A DNA stretch of 64,000 bases from JAIQFL01 sp035295745 (GTDB lineage Bacteria > Acidobacteriota > Terriglobia > Bryobacterales > Bryobacteraceae). Shown one piece after another: positions 1 to 11,042 of this stretch. A program made the position numbers and the translations under genes. The notes beneath the pieces are model-generated. The model had not been told where the DNA came from. It saw only the letters and a list, made by a program, of their open reading frames with translations, and ran no database searches. The stretch is from positions 248,001 through 312,000 of the forward strand of contig DATGIL010000023.1 in the NCBI GenBank assembly GCA_035295745.1, given 5' to 3'. Position 1 is the first letter of the stretch. Each line of letters begins with the position of its first letter.

Positions 1-296
1 TGGTGCGCCTCGCGGAGCAGGGAGTGGCCGAGATCTTCCGACGAGACCAGGACCCAATCGGGCTCGAACTCACGGATCTGCTGCCGCAGCACCTGCACGC
101 GCCGCGCCGGCTCCTCCACGGCGATGACCGTGATGGATGCGTGGTAGCGCAGCTCGGCGCCTTCGCCGGCGGCGCCGCACACGATGCGGCACGGATGCCC
201 ATGCGCGGCCAAATGGTCGAGCCAGATGAGATTGCTGCGAGTCGCGCCGCCCCGAGGCGGCTCGTACGATGCGTTGGCCGTCAGCAGAACGCGCAT
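1..296 (-). CDS. Glycosyltransferase, GT4-like N-terminus (partial, cut by window edge)
   Basis: An open frame runs from an ATG at 296 to the left edge, about 98 codons with no stop. The first residues (MRVLLTANASYEPPRGGAT) have the look of a family 4 glycosyltransferase N-terminus: a short beta strand, then a loop rich in Pro and Gly that precedes the acceptor-binding helix (SNLIWLDHLAAHGH). Such enzymes move a sugar from a nucleotide-sugar donor to a lipid, protein or small molecule. The start lies 18 bases after the stop of the FkbH-ACP gene, so the two are probably co-transcribed. Only the N-terminal acceptor domain is visible, so donor and acceptor cannot be judged. Another Rossmann-type enzyme remains possible. 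Confidence 0.65.
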   Translation of the reverse strand, partial: MRVLLTANASYEPPRGGATRSNLIWLDHLAAHGHPCRIVCGAAGEGAELRYHASITVIAVEEPARRVQVLRQQIREFEPDWVLVSSEDLGHSLLREAH

Positions 297-314
297 AGCC
301 AGTTCTTCGGTCCG

Positions 315-2345
315 CTACGACGCATCCTGCTCTTCCGCCAGCAGTGCGCGCACTTCTTCGTCCGAGAGGCCCTCTAACTCCTGCAGCAGATCCTGATAAT
401 CCGCGCCGCCCTGCTCGATTTCCTTCAGCTCTACGGCTTTCGCCAGTTCCTGCACGGTGAATTCGCCGCTGTAGACGATCTCCAGCGACAGGTCGACGCC
501 GTAGATCTGTCGGACCTGTGACAGAAGCTGCACTGCGAGCAGTGAGTGGCCCCCGAGTTCGAAGAAATTGTCGCGGACGCCCACTGCGGGGAGGTTGAGG
601 AGTCCGGCCCAGATCTCCGCCAGTTCCCGTTCCAGCGGAGTGCGGGGTGGATCTTGCGGCGTGGCGCGAACGGTACGGCGAGTGGTCGCGCGGATTCGAT
701 CCAGGATCGCGGCGGGAGTGCGAAGCTCATTGGCAATCTGGAGATAGTCGATTCTATGTGCAGGGGGCTTCTGGGCAGCTTCGCTTTCGCGGGTTAGATC
801 GGTGACCTGTCGTCCCACGCGATATCTCACCGCGGCGGCGGCTTCGGCGGTAAGAGGGCCGAGGGACTCCAGGAACAGCGCGGCGGGACGATTCCGTTGA
901 CTCGGCACGAACGGTATCTCGACGCGCTCCAGGCCGCGCTGCAGTGCGATCTCGCCAAGGTGAGCTACCATGCGGTGCTCCACGCCGCGTCCCAAGGCAC
1001 GGCAACTCAGCAGGAAAGTGTCCGCCACCAGCGAGCCGCCTTGTGTTCGAAAGATTATTGCGCCGGTGAGTCCATAACTGCCGAATCGATCCTTAACGTG
1101 GACCGTCAGGCATTCCGCGTCGCCCAGGTTCTGAATCTCCGCCTCGGAGCGCCGCAGGCCAGTCGCGTTCATCTGATTGGTGCGCTGCGTTAACTGCGCT
1201 ACTCTTGCCACTTGGCTGGGCTCTAATGGAGCTATCACCACTTCCAGTTCGAGCGATGCGAGAAAGCTCTCCAGGCTCGGCGCGGCCCGCTCCGCTCGTG
1301 TCCGTGCAGCCTGCTGCACGTAGAGTTCGGCGCGGTCGCGATCTTCCTCTGTGATACGTGGCCGGTCGAATGCCCACACATGCCGAAGAAATTCCGGAAT
1401 GTCCTCGGGCGCCGCTGGGAGCGGCAACGCAAGTACGGCTGGAGCTGCGAGTTGCGCCTCGGCGCATTCCTTGGCGCTGTCGTCGACCAGAATGAAGCTG
1501 TCGAGTCCCAGATCCAGTTCTTCGGCGAGCGATGCCAGGTTGGTTCCTTTGCTACCCCAGTTGATCCGGCGAGATACGAAGTCTTCGAGCCGTAGCGGCA
1601 TCTCGGGATGTGCCTGGAAAGTCTCGATCACGTCTTCTTCGTTATTCTTGCTGCACAGCGTAAGCAGCATTCCCGCGTGCAGGCGTTCCGCCATGAACTT
1701 CTGGAGCGCACGCCGGGGATTGTCCAATACGACACTCTGTGGCCCGTCCTCGCCGCAGATCCCGGCCCACAAGGTGTCGTCGCAGTCGAGTGCGATCACC
1801 TTGAAGGGCGTGACGGCGATGGCGTGAATTCTGCGGGCGATTGCGGTCGCCAGCGCCACGAAAAAGAGCGGCGTGTACGGTACGTGCCCCAACTCATCGC
1901 CATGCGGATCGTGGACATCGTCGACGGGATAGTGGGAAAGCACGTCCTCGGCACTGAGAAGGTGGACGCCGGGCAGGTCCGCGGTGGCGTCGCGTAAGGC
2001 GCGCCCGGCCGCCTCCATTTCCACCTGCATCGACGGAACAGAAGGACAGATCACCAGAATCAGCGGCGCCTGGAACTTCGCCGACGAGGTCCGCACGGCC
2101 TCCGCCAGACGGCGGGCGTTATCGGCCGGCAGGTGCTGATCGAAGCGCACGAGCGCGACGTTGACGCCGCGATTTCGGGACAGAAGGCCGACGGGATTCA
2201 GCAGCTCCTGGAAGAGCTGGTTGTAGCCGGCGAATCGGATCGTATAGTCGAGTCCGAGCTGTTGCATCCAGAACGTGAGGCCGGGTTCGATGCTTTCGGC
2301 TGTGAATGTAGCGCTAATGGCGATCGCGCGATCGTCGAGCGGCAT
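315..2345 (-). CDS. FkbH-like HAD-family glyceryl transferase fused to an acyl carrier protein
   Basis: The 676-residue product has an FkbH layout. An N-terminal region (about 1-175) precedes a HAD core with the nucleophile motif DCDDTLW at 187-193, then a GNAT-like region (about 340-520). A carrier domain near the C-terminus has the phosphopantetheine site GGHSLL with Ser601. FkbH proteins load a glyceryl unit from 1,3-bisphosphoglycerate onto a carrier protein, for example en route to methoxymalonyl-ACP; here the carrier appears to be built in. The acidic tail (LEGLSDEEVRALLAEE) resembles the C-terminal tails of modular PKS/NRPS proteins. A partial glycosyltransferase gene follows 18 bases downstream. 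A CATAAT box ends 8 bases before the ATG, so the transcript may be nearly leaderless. Family assignment is firm; the metabolite is unknown. Confidence 0.9.
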   Translation of the reverse strand: MPLDDRAIAISATFTAESIEPGLTFWMQQLGLDYTIRFAGYNQLFQELLNPVGLLSRNRGVNVALVRFDQHLPADNARRLAEAVRTSSAKFQAPLILVICPSVPSMQVEMEAAGRALRDATADLPGVHLLSAEDVLSHYPVDDVHDPHGDELGHVPYTPLFFVALATAIARRIHAIAVTPFKVIALDCDDTLWAGICGEDGPQSVVLDNPRRALQKFMAERLHAGMLLTLCSKNNEEDVIETFQAHPEMPLRLEDFVSRRINWGSKGTNLASLAEELDLGLDSFILVDDSAKECAEAQLAAPAVLALPLPAAPEDIPEFLRHVWAFDRPRITEEDRDRAELYVQQAARTRAERAAPSLESFLASLELEVVIAPLEPSQVARVAQLTQRTNQMNATGLRRSEAEIQNLGDAECLTVHVKDRFGSYGLTGAIIFRTQGGSLVADTFLLSCRALGRGVEHRMVAHLGEIALQRGLERVEIPFVPSQRNRPAALFLESLGPLTAEAAAAVRYRVGRQVTDLTRESEAAQKPPAHRIDYLQIANELRTPAAILDRIRATTRRTVRATPQDPPRTPLERELAEIWAGLLNLPAVGVRDNFFELGGHSLLAVQLLSQVRQIYGVDLSLEIVYSGEFTVQELAKAVELKEIEQGGADYQDLLQELEGLSDEEVRALLAEEQDAS

Positions 2346-2826
2346 GAAATTTCATTATGCCAGAGGGGTTAGGCCAAGAGCCACGAAGCAAACCATTTCA
2401 GGAAGGTGGTGGCCAGGGGTCGGCAGTGGAGAGCATGCGGCGGTGGTGGAAGTGGTCTGGGCGCAAAAGGAGGAAAGGGCAAAGCGAATCCTGGTCTGCG
2501 CGGTGTGGCACTGCACTCATCCGTGGCTCCCTACGAGCCACGCGCGTTAGCAAGCGGTCTGGTGATACGTCGGCGGACTTCTGAAACCACGTACGTAGCC
2601 AGGCCAATATCACTGGTAGCCGCTCACTCAGCGCCTCAGAAACCGTAATGGGACAGTAATAGCGGGCGCCTCGGCGTCTTTGGAATCTGTCGGAACGGAT
2701 CTATTCAAACCGCGGTGCTTCCAGTCTCTCGATTGGCCAGATCACGCGCATCCGACCACGGAACGGAAACCTGAGTTTCTATCGGGGATTATGGGGCATT
2801 TCATAGCTGAATCGGCGGCACTTCCC
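2346..2826. other. 480-bp intergenic stretch holding one family B repeat
   Basis: No convincing gene is seen on either strand; the open frames here are short and compositionally odd. The stretch separates two genes on the minus strand and holds one copy of repeat family B at about 2526-2595. The part next to the FkbH gene probably contains its promoter. Confidence 0.5.
2526..2595 (+). repeat. Dispersed repeat, family B (extended copy)
   Basis: The copy carries the family core GAGCCACGCGCGTTAGCAAG followed by a segment (GGTGATACGTCGGCGGA, then TCTGAAACCACG). The same extended segment recurs in reverse orientation at about 58087-58150. The two copies agree over roughly 57 bases, longer than the core shared with the other family B copies. 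Confidence 0.6.
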
Positions 2827-3561
2827 TCATCCAGCCTTTAACATCGCCCCCGCCGCACGATCAACCACCCAAACCAGCCTCCCGCGCTCCGGACGCACCA
2901 TCTGTGCTGGCAACTGCGCCGGCTCGTAAGGACCTTCCAGCACCGCCTTTAACGCCGGCGCCTTATCTCCCCCTCCCACCAGGAACACCACCGACACTGC
3001 CGCATTCAACAACGGCGCTGTAAACGTGATCCGGTCGGTGTAGAACTTGCCCACCCAGTTCGAAACCACCAGCCCGCCCATCTCGTTCAGCGCCTTCGTC
3101 CCCGGAAACAGCGACGCAGTATGGCCGTCCGGACCCATGCCCAGCAGAATCAAATCGAACGCCGGGAACTGCCCCTCCGCCGTCCCGAAATACTCGCGCA
3201 GACGCTGCTCGTATCGCGCAGCTGCCTCCGCCGCGCTCGGATTCTCGGCTTCGATCCGCCACACCTGCTCCGCCTTCGCACCAATCTTCGCGAGCAAGCT
3301 CTCCTTAGCCATGCGATAGTTGCTGTCCGCGTGGTCCGGCGGCACGTGCCGCTCGTCTCCCCAGAAGAAACGCACCTTATCCCACGCCACCTGCGAACCC
3401 TCCGCGAGCAGCGCGAACATCCCTTTCGGAGTCGACCCTCCCGAGAGCGCGACATTGAAATGTCCCTTCGCCTCGATCGCCTCCTTCGCCGCGCTGACAA
3501 ACGCATCCGCCCCCGCCTGGAACAATGCCGTACTGTCCGCGACTACCCTGATCCCGCTCAT
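2827..3561 (-). CDS. pgl: 6-phosphogluconolactonase
   Basis: A 244-residue protein of the DevB/Pgl type, which hydrolyses 6-phosphogluconolactone to 6-phosphogluconate in the oxidative pentose phosphate pathway. Visible family motifs are the phosphate-binding loop NVALSGGSTPKGMF near residue 40, FFWGDERHVPP near 65 and LLGMGPDGHTASLFPG near 140; the last contains the likely catalytic His. Length is normal. The reading frame opens with GTG at 3564 followed directly by ATG at 3561; the ATG is preferred. Its coding region touches the TAG stop of the upstream sugar kinase gene, so translation is probably coupled. Together with the kinase, glucosidase and gnd next door it forms a glucose-oxidation block. 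Confidence 0.95.
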   Translation of the reverse strand: MSGIRVVADSTALFQAGADAFVSAAKEAIEAKGHFNVALSGGSTPKGMFALLAEGSQVAWDKVRFFWGDERHVPPDHADSNYRMAKESLLAKIGAKAEQVWRIEAENPSAAEAAARYEQRLREYFGTAEGQFPAFDLILLGMGPDGHTASLFPGTKALNEMGGLVVSNWVGKFYTDRITFTAPLLNAAVSVVFLVGGGDKAPALKAVLEGPYEPAQLPAQMVRPERGRLVWVVDRAAGAMLKAG

Positions 3562-3563
3562 CA

Positions 3564-4379
3564 CTAGTCCTCCTCCCCGGCGGGGACGGCATCCGTTGCC
3601 GTTTGCACCTTGGACTTCGCGGCCTTCTTCCCTTTCGCCGCTTTCTTAGAGGCCGGCGCCTTCTTCACTGGCGCCTCGTGCAGCACGGGGACCGCAGTCT
3701 TCCCAGCCGTCATCTCTTGCTGCCACAGCCGAAAGCCGCCTTGAAACGCGTTGGCGTTATCGCCCAGCCGCACACCCTTGGGCAGTTCCTCGAGCAGGCG
3801 CGCATTCCCGCCGCCCAGCACCACGTAGTCAGCCTCCAGCGCCAACTTCAGGCGATCTACCACGTCGATGACCGCCTTGCGCCACTTCTTCTTCCCCAAA
3901 CGCTCCAGCCCGCGCTCGCCGACATAGTCTTCGTAGGTGTGACCCTTCTTGTACGGCAAGTGCGCCAGTTCCATCGGCTGCATCAGCCCGTCGACGATCA
4001 GAGCCGAACCCAGCCCTGTGCCGAGCCCCAGAAACAGCATCCGCCCGCCTTCATAACTTCCCAGAGCCTGCATCGCTGCATCATTGATCACGCGAACCGT
4101 ACATCCGAAGGCCTTGTCAAAATCGAACCCCACCCAACCGCTGCCCAGATTGTGCGGTTCGGCGACCGGTTGGTCGTGCAGCACCGGCCCGGGGTACCCA
4201 ATCGATACCGCCGTGTACGTCCACTTTGCGGCCGCTTCTTTGACATCGGCGACCATTTGTTTCGCCGTCAGCTTCGGCCCCGACGGGATCTTGACCACTT
4301 CCGGCTGCCCCGAACACATCAGCTTCAAATGGCTTCCGCCCACATCAATCACGAGAATGCTCAGATCGTTTTTCGCCAT
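3564..4379 (-). CDS. ROK-family sugar kinase, polyphosphate-glucokinase-like
   Basis: The 271-residue protein opens with the ROK/actin-fold phosphate 1 motif (VIDVGGSHLK). It continues with SIGYPGPV, the sugar-binding stretch HNLGSGWVGFDF, VINDAAMQALG with the probable catalytic Asp, and LGLGTGLGSALI. This matches glucokinases of the PpgK/ROK type, which phosphorylate glucose with polyphosphate or ATP; the donor cannot be told here. The ROK zinc-binding cysteines are absent, as in PpgK. The C-terminal ~35 residues are a Lys/Ala-rich tail (KKAPASKKAAKGKKAAKSK) outside the catalytic fold, perhaps for binding polyanions such as polyphosphate (inference). ATG at 4379 is preferred over an in-frame TTG at 4385. 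It lies upstream of pgl and would supply glucose 6-phosphate. Confidence 0.88.
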   Translation of the reverse strand: MAKNDLSILVIDVGGSHLKLMCSGQPEVVKIPSGPKLTAKQMVADVKEAAAKWTYTAVSIGYPGPVLHDQPVAEPHNLGSGWVGFDFDKAFGCTVRVINDAAMQALGSYEGGRMLFLGLGTGLGSALIVDGLMQPMELAHLPYKKGHTYEDYVGERGLERLGKKKWRKAVIDVVDRLKLALEADYVVLGGGNARLLEELPKGVRLGDNANAFQGGFRLWQQEMTAGKTAVPVLHEAPVKKAPASKKAAKGKKAAKSKVQTATDAVPAGEED

Positions 4380-4385
4380 ATCCAA

Positions 4386-4513
4386 CTCGTTACCGGCCCC
4401 CAGGCCGCTCCTTTACCCGAACCCCAACCCTACCGCGAACCCGCGAGCGAAGCGAACTAATCTCCGGCCCCCGGCCCCAGGCGCCGCAGCGAAGCGAGCC
4501 TCTTCCCCAACCC
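4386..4513. repeat. Family C CCCCGGCCCC-rich spacer
   Basis: The spacer between the glucosidase stop and the kinase start is rich in runs such as CCGGCCCCCGGCCCCAG and CCCCAACCCC. The same low-complexity type recurs at about 7150-7375, 8740-8880 and 54150-54600. No gene is visible. Confidence 0.4.
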
Positions 4514-7237
<2,724 letters not shown>

Positions 7238-7379
7238 TCTTCTGTCCCCTGTCCGATGCCTGGGCCTCCGTCTCCGCCACGAGCAACCCGCAGACTGAAT
7301 CCGATTTCCCGGCAGCGGAGCCCGGGTCCCAATCCCCGCTCCCTGGCCGCGGTTTTGCTTGGCCCCGGCCCCCCTCTTC

Positions 7380-8390
7380 CTACTTCTGTTCCACGTGTCC
7401 GCCGAACTGGAACCGCATCGCGGACAGTACTTTGTCTGCAAAGCAGTCTTCGCCGCGTGAGGAGAAGCGTTCGTACAGCGCAGTCGTCAACACCGGCGCC
7501 GGCACCGACTCCTCGATCGCCGCCATGATCGTCCACCGGCCCTCTCCCGAATCTGACACGCGGCCGGAGAACTTCGAGAGCTCCGGATCCTCCACCAGCG
7601 ACGCAGCCGTCAGGTCCAGCAGCCATGACGCGATCACGCTCCCGCGCCTCCACACTTCCGCCACATCCGCGACATTCAATTCGTACTGATAGCGCTCCGG
7701 ATCACGCAGCGGCGTCGTCTCCGCATTCACCTCCTGCGACTGCGCACCCGCATTGGCATGCTTCAGAATGTTCAGCCCCTCCGCATAAGCCGCCATCACG
7801 CCGTACTCGATCCCGTTGTGGACCATCTTCACGAAATGTCCCGCTCCCGAGGGCCCACAGTACAGATACCCCTCTTCCGCCGTGCCGCCTGTCTTCTCGC
7901 GCCCCGGCGTGCGTTCCAATGATCCGCGCCCCGGTGCCAGGGTCTTGAAGATCGGTTCACAATGTTCGAACGTCTCGCGCGGCCCCCCGATCATCTGGCA
8001 ATATCCCCGCTCCAGTCCATGCACGCCACCGCTCGTCCCGACATCCAGATAGCGAATTCCCTTCCCATCGAGTTCCTTCGCCCGCCGCATGTCGTCGATA
8101 TAGTACGAATTCCCGCCATCTATTAAGATGTCGCCCGCATCCAGCAGTTTCGCCAGTTGATCCAACAGCCCGTCCACCGCCGCCGCCGGAACCATCAGCC
8201 AGATCGCCCGCGGAGCCTTCATCAGCTTTACCAACTCTCCGAGCGAGCCCGCCGCCTTAGCGCCCTCCGCCGAAACCTCCTGGACCGCCTTCGCATCGCG
8301 GTCGAGGACCACGCATTCGTGTCCGTTTCGCATCAGGCGCCGCACAATATTCGCGCCCATTCTTCCGAGTCCGATCATGCCCAGTTGCAT
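7380..8390 (-). CDS. gnd: 6-phosphogluconate dehydrogenase, decarboxylating (short form)
   Basis: The 336-residue protein oxidises and decarboxylates 6-phosphogluconate to ribulose 5-phosphate. It has the Rossmann motif MIGLGRMGANI at 5-15, the substrate-binding segments DGGNSYY and VGTSGGVHGLERGYC, and the helix HFVKMVHNGIEYG with the catalytic Lys and the His-Asn pair. The length fits the short bacterial GndA/YqeC branch, which often prefers NAD, rather than the ~470-residue enterobacterial form. It is the first gene of a minus-strand run leading to the glucosidase, kinase and pgl. The divergent transketolase genes begin 530 bases away, so ribulose 5-phosphate made here can feed the non-oxidative branch. 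Confidence 0.95.
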   Translation of the reverse strand: MQLGMIGLGRMGANIVRRLMRNGHECVVLDRDAKAVQEVSAEGAKAAGSLGELVKLMKAPRAIWLMVPAAAVDGLLDQLAKLLDAGDILIDGGNSYYIDDMRRAKELDGKGIRYLDVGTSGGVHGLERGYCQMIGGPRETFEHCEPIFKTLAPGRGSLERTPGREKTGGTAEEGYLYCGPSGAGHFVKMVHNGIEYGVMAAYAEGLNILKHANAGAQSQEVNAETTPLRDPERYQYELNVADVAEVWRRGSVIASWLLDLTAASLVEDPELSKFSGRVSDSGEGRWTIMAAIEESVPAPVLTTALYERFSSRGEDCFADKVLSAMRFQFGGHVEQK

Positions 8391-8920
8391 ATAGAGTTCG
8401 TCCGCTGTCTCAGTGTATCGCGTAGGGGCGGGTCACCACCTGCTGTGCTCTAGCGCACGGCTTAGCATGCGACGCAATCATGTGGAAGGCAATTCTTGTC
8501 GAAAGTGCTCTTCGGCGAGCCGCGACCGCAAAGATGCGCCGTCTGTCATGTTCTTCTCCCCGGCGGCCGGAGATTCGCGAGTGATCCAGGCGCGAGGGCG
8601 TCGAGCTTGGCGCTGAGAAACCCGCGGTCCTGGCCTTGGTCAATATGTTCCCACGGCGCCGGGGAAGACAGGCCCGTGGTCGCCGTGTTACCCCCGAACC
8701 CGCCCCCAGTTCGTTTCGTCAACTCCCGTTCACGTCCCATGCGCGAGCCAGGCGAACCTCCTCTAGCCGTGTCCTCCAGCCTCCCACCCTGTCGAGCGAA
8801 GCGAGCCGGAGCCCCCGACCCCCCAACCCGTCAGGGATGCGAGCCAACTCCTGGCCCGTCGAGCGGTGCGTGCCAGCACCGCGACGGTTCCCTTACTTGC
8901 GGTAAACTGAGGGTTTCCAA
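8391..8920. other. 530-bp divergent intergenic region
   Basis: This gap separates gnd (leftward) from the transketolase genes (rightward) and should hold both promoters. The part at about 8740-8880 is CCCC-rich family C DNA. Short open frames on both strands lack ribosome sites and recognisable content. A GAGG ribosome site lies just before the transketolase ATG at 8921. Confidence 0.4.
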
Positions 8921-9736
8921 ATGGCCAAAACTCTAGAGGAATTGCAGGATATCGCCAAGCGTATCCGCCGCGAAATCATCGTGATGATTGGCGCGGCCAA
9001 ATCAGGACACCCCGGTGGGTCGCTTTCCGCCGTCGAAATGGTCACCGACCTCTACTTCGACCACATGCGCATCGACCCGCATAACCCCAAGTGGCCCGAC
9101 CGCGACCGCTTCATTCTCTCCAAAGGCCACGCCTGCCCGGTGCTGTACGCAGCCATGGCCGAATCCGGCTTCACCCCCATCGACCAACTGAATACCCTGC
9201 GCAAACTCGGCTCCATTTACCAGGGCCATCCCGACATGCGCTTCATCCCCAGCCTGGAAGCCTCGACCGGTTCGCTGGGCGAAGGCCTCTCCCTGGCTCT
9301 TGGGATGGGATTCGCGGCGCGCCTCGACAAGCGTCCCTCGCGCACTTACGTCATGCTCGGCGACGGAGAGATTCAAGAAGGACAAGTCTGGGAATCCGCC
9401 ATGGCGGGCCCGTTCCACAAGCTCGATAACGTGGTCGCTATTGTCGACTACAACGGCATTCAACTCGATGGCTTCGTCAAGGACATCATGGACGTTGCGC
9501 CCCTTGCCGACAAATGGCGCGCCTTCGGTTGGCACACCATCGAGATCGACGGCCACAGCTTCCCCGCCATCCAACAGGCGTTGAAGGAAGCCGAAGAGAC
9601 CAAGGGGAAGCCTACTTGCATCGTAGCCCACACCATCAAGGGCAAGGGCGTTTCATTCATGGAGAACAACCCCAAGTTTCATGGCACCGCGCCCACTCCC
9701 GACGAAGTCAAATTGGCCCTACAGGAGCTCCAATAA
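8921..9736 (+). CDS. Transketolase, N-terminal (thiamine diphosphate-binding) subunit
   Basis: The 271-residue product is the first half of a split transketolase. It has MIGAAKSGHPGGSLSAVEM, which contains the conserved GHPGG, then DRFILSKGHACPVLYAAMA and the thiamine-diphosphate/metal motif GDGEIQEGQVWE with VDYNGIQLDG. It moves two-carbon ketol units among pentose, triose, hexose and tetrose phosphates. The second half is encoded one base after the stop. Split transketolases are common in archaea and several bacterial phyla. GAGG lies upstream of the ATG at a suitable distance. The subunit alone should be inactive without its partner. Confidence 0.93.
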   Translation: MAKTLEELQDIAKRIRREIIVMIGAAKSGHPGGSLSAVEMVTDLYFDHMRIDPHNPKWPDRDRFILSKGHACPVLYAAMAESGFTPIDQLNTLRKLGSIYQGHPDMRFIPSLEASTGSLGEGLSLALGMGFAARLDKRPSRTYVMLGDGEIQEGQVWESAMAGPFHKLDNVVAIVDYNGIQLDGFVKDIMDVAPLADKWRAFGWHTIEIDGHSFPAIQQALKEAEETKGKPTCIVAHTIKGKGVSFMENNPKFHGTAPTPDEVKLALQELQ

Positions 9737-9737
9737 G

Positions 9738-10706
9738 ATGCCTGCCAAGACCAAATTCGAAATCAAGCTGGGAGCGGCCACCCGCGAAGCCTTCGGCCGC
9801 GCGCTCGTAGAACTCGGCCGCGAGAATCCCGACGTGGTGGTCTGCGATGCCGACCTCTCGAAGTCGACCATGACCGTCTACTTCCAAAAGGAATTTCCGG
9901 AGCGCTTCGTCTCCTGCGGAATCGCCGAGGCGAACATGACTGCGATCGGCGCGGGCCTCGCGCTTGCCGGCAAGATCCCGTTCGTCTCCAGTTTCTCGGC
10001 CTTCGCCATGAACAAGGGCTTCGAACAGCTCCGTTGTTGCGTGGCGTATCCAAATGTCAACCTCAAGGTCGTCGGTACTCACAGCGGGATCTCGATCGGG
10101 GAAGACGGCCCGTCGCAGATGAGCATCGAAGAGATCGGTCTCGCCTGCAATCTCGCCGGCTTCGTCGTCATCGCGCCTGCCGACGAGGTTTCGACCAAAG
10201 CTCTCGTAAAAGCGGCTGCCGCGTATGTCGGCCCGGTCTTCATCCGTACCGGCCGCCCCAAGGCGCCGATCATTTACCAGCCCGATCACAAGTTCGAGAT
10301 CGGCAAAGCAGTCGAGGTCGCCGAAGGCTCCGATGTTACGGTGATCGCCAACGGGCTCCTGGTAGCGCAAGCCCTGTTGGCCTCCGACACACTCGATGGC
10401 GAAGGCATTTCGGTGCGCGTGATCGACATGCATACCGCCAAGCCCATCGACCGCGAGGCGATCCGCAAAGCTGCCTCGGAAACGGGCGCGATCGTGGTCG
10501 CCGAAGAGCATCTGGTGGATGGAGGACTGGGCGTCCGCGTCGCGCAAGTAGTAGGCGAAACCGTGCCCTGTCCGATGGAATTCGTCGGTATCCAGAACAC
10601 CTACGCCGAATCTGGCCAGCCCGACGAGTTACTCGACAAATACGGTCTGATCGCCCGCGACGTCATCACCGCGGTACGTAAGGTCGTCGCCCGCAAGCGC
10701 AAATGA
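9738..10706 (+). CDS. Transketolase, C-terminal (pyrimidine-binding) subunit
   Basis: The 322-residue protein carries the pyrimidine-binding and C-terminal domains of transketolase/DXS. Visible motifs are CDADLSKSTM, the region RFVSCGIAEANMTAIGAGLA with the catalytic Glu, THSGISIGEDGPSQMSIEEI and the transketolase-C segment VRVIDMHTAKPIDREAI. It pairs with the upstream N-terminal subunit to form active enzyme. ATG at 9738 was chosen because AGGAG lies upstream and the preceding gene ends at 9736; the frame stays open further upstream but only inside that gene. The stop is followed after 11 bases by a family A terminator-like repeat. Confidence 0.93.
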   Translation: MPAKTKFEIKLGAATREAFGRALVELGRENPDVVVCDADLSKSTMTVYFQKEFPERFVSCGIAEANMTAIGAGLALAGKIPFVSSFSAFAMNKGFEQLRCCVAYPNVNLKVVGTHSGISIGEDGPSQMSIEEIGLACNLAGFVVIAPADEVSTKALVKAAAAYVGPVFIRTGRPKAPIIYQPDHKFEIGKAVEVAEGSDVTVIANGLLVAQALLASDTLDGEGISVRVIDMHTAKPIDREAIRKAASETGAIVVAEEHLVDGGLGVRVAQVVGETVPCPMEFVGIQNTYAESGQPDELLDKYGLIARDVITAVRKVVARKRK

Positions 10707-10717
10707 GTTGCCTGGCC

Positions 10718-10770
10718 GTGGCGCAAACACTCGTGTTTGCCGCGTCGACACTCATGTCGACGCTTTTCGG
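10718..10770 (+). repeat. Family A two-hairpin repeat (copy A1), terminator-like
   Basis: The copy begins 11 bases after the transketolase stop with GTGGCGC. It contains hairpin 1 (GCAAACACTCGTGTTTGC) and hairpin 2 (GTCGACACTCATGTCGAC), then CGCTTTTC. The sense-strand order of GC stem then T-run resembles an intrinsic terminator for the transketolase operon. Confidence 0.7.
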
Positions 10771-10857
10771 GGCTCCGCCGGGTTGGATGTCGGGTCGAGA
10801 CTTCTGGTCTGCATCTCTTTCGACCTTCTCTCTTCCCTCGAAAGTCTCAGAGCTTCC

Positions 10858-10883
10858 GGCAAACACGAGTTTTTGCGCCACAT
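10858..10883 (-). repeat. Inverted half-copy of family A
   Basis: The segment GGCAAACACGAGTTTTTGC followed by GCCAC matches hairpin 1 of family A in the opposite orientation to copy A1, about 90 bases away. One base change (GTG to TTT) weakens the stem. The second hairpin is missing. It may be a decayed copy that formed an inverted pair with A1. Confidence 0.5.
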
Positions 10884-11042
10884 CGCGCAAACCCAAGCTT
10901 GGAGCGATCCGTATCCCGGTCGATCTCCAGACCCTGGCGTCTCGGCGTCTAGGCATGAAATCGGGAGCCCTCGTCTCCCGCAGCCCTCAACAGCTCCGCG
11001 TTGAATTCTCTTTTCTCCCCCATGCTCTGACGTAACTCCACC

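Noticed and set aside
8391..8920. Short plus-strand frames upstream of the transketolase gene
   Set aside because: They lie in CCCC-rich repeat DNA, lack ribosome sites and have Arg/Pro-rich products.
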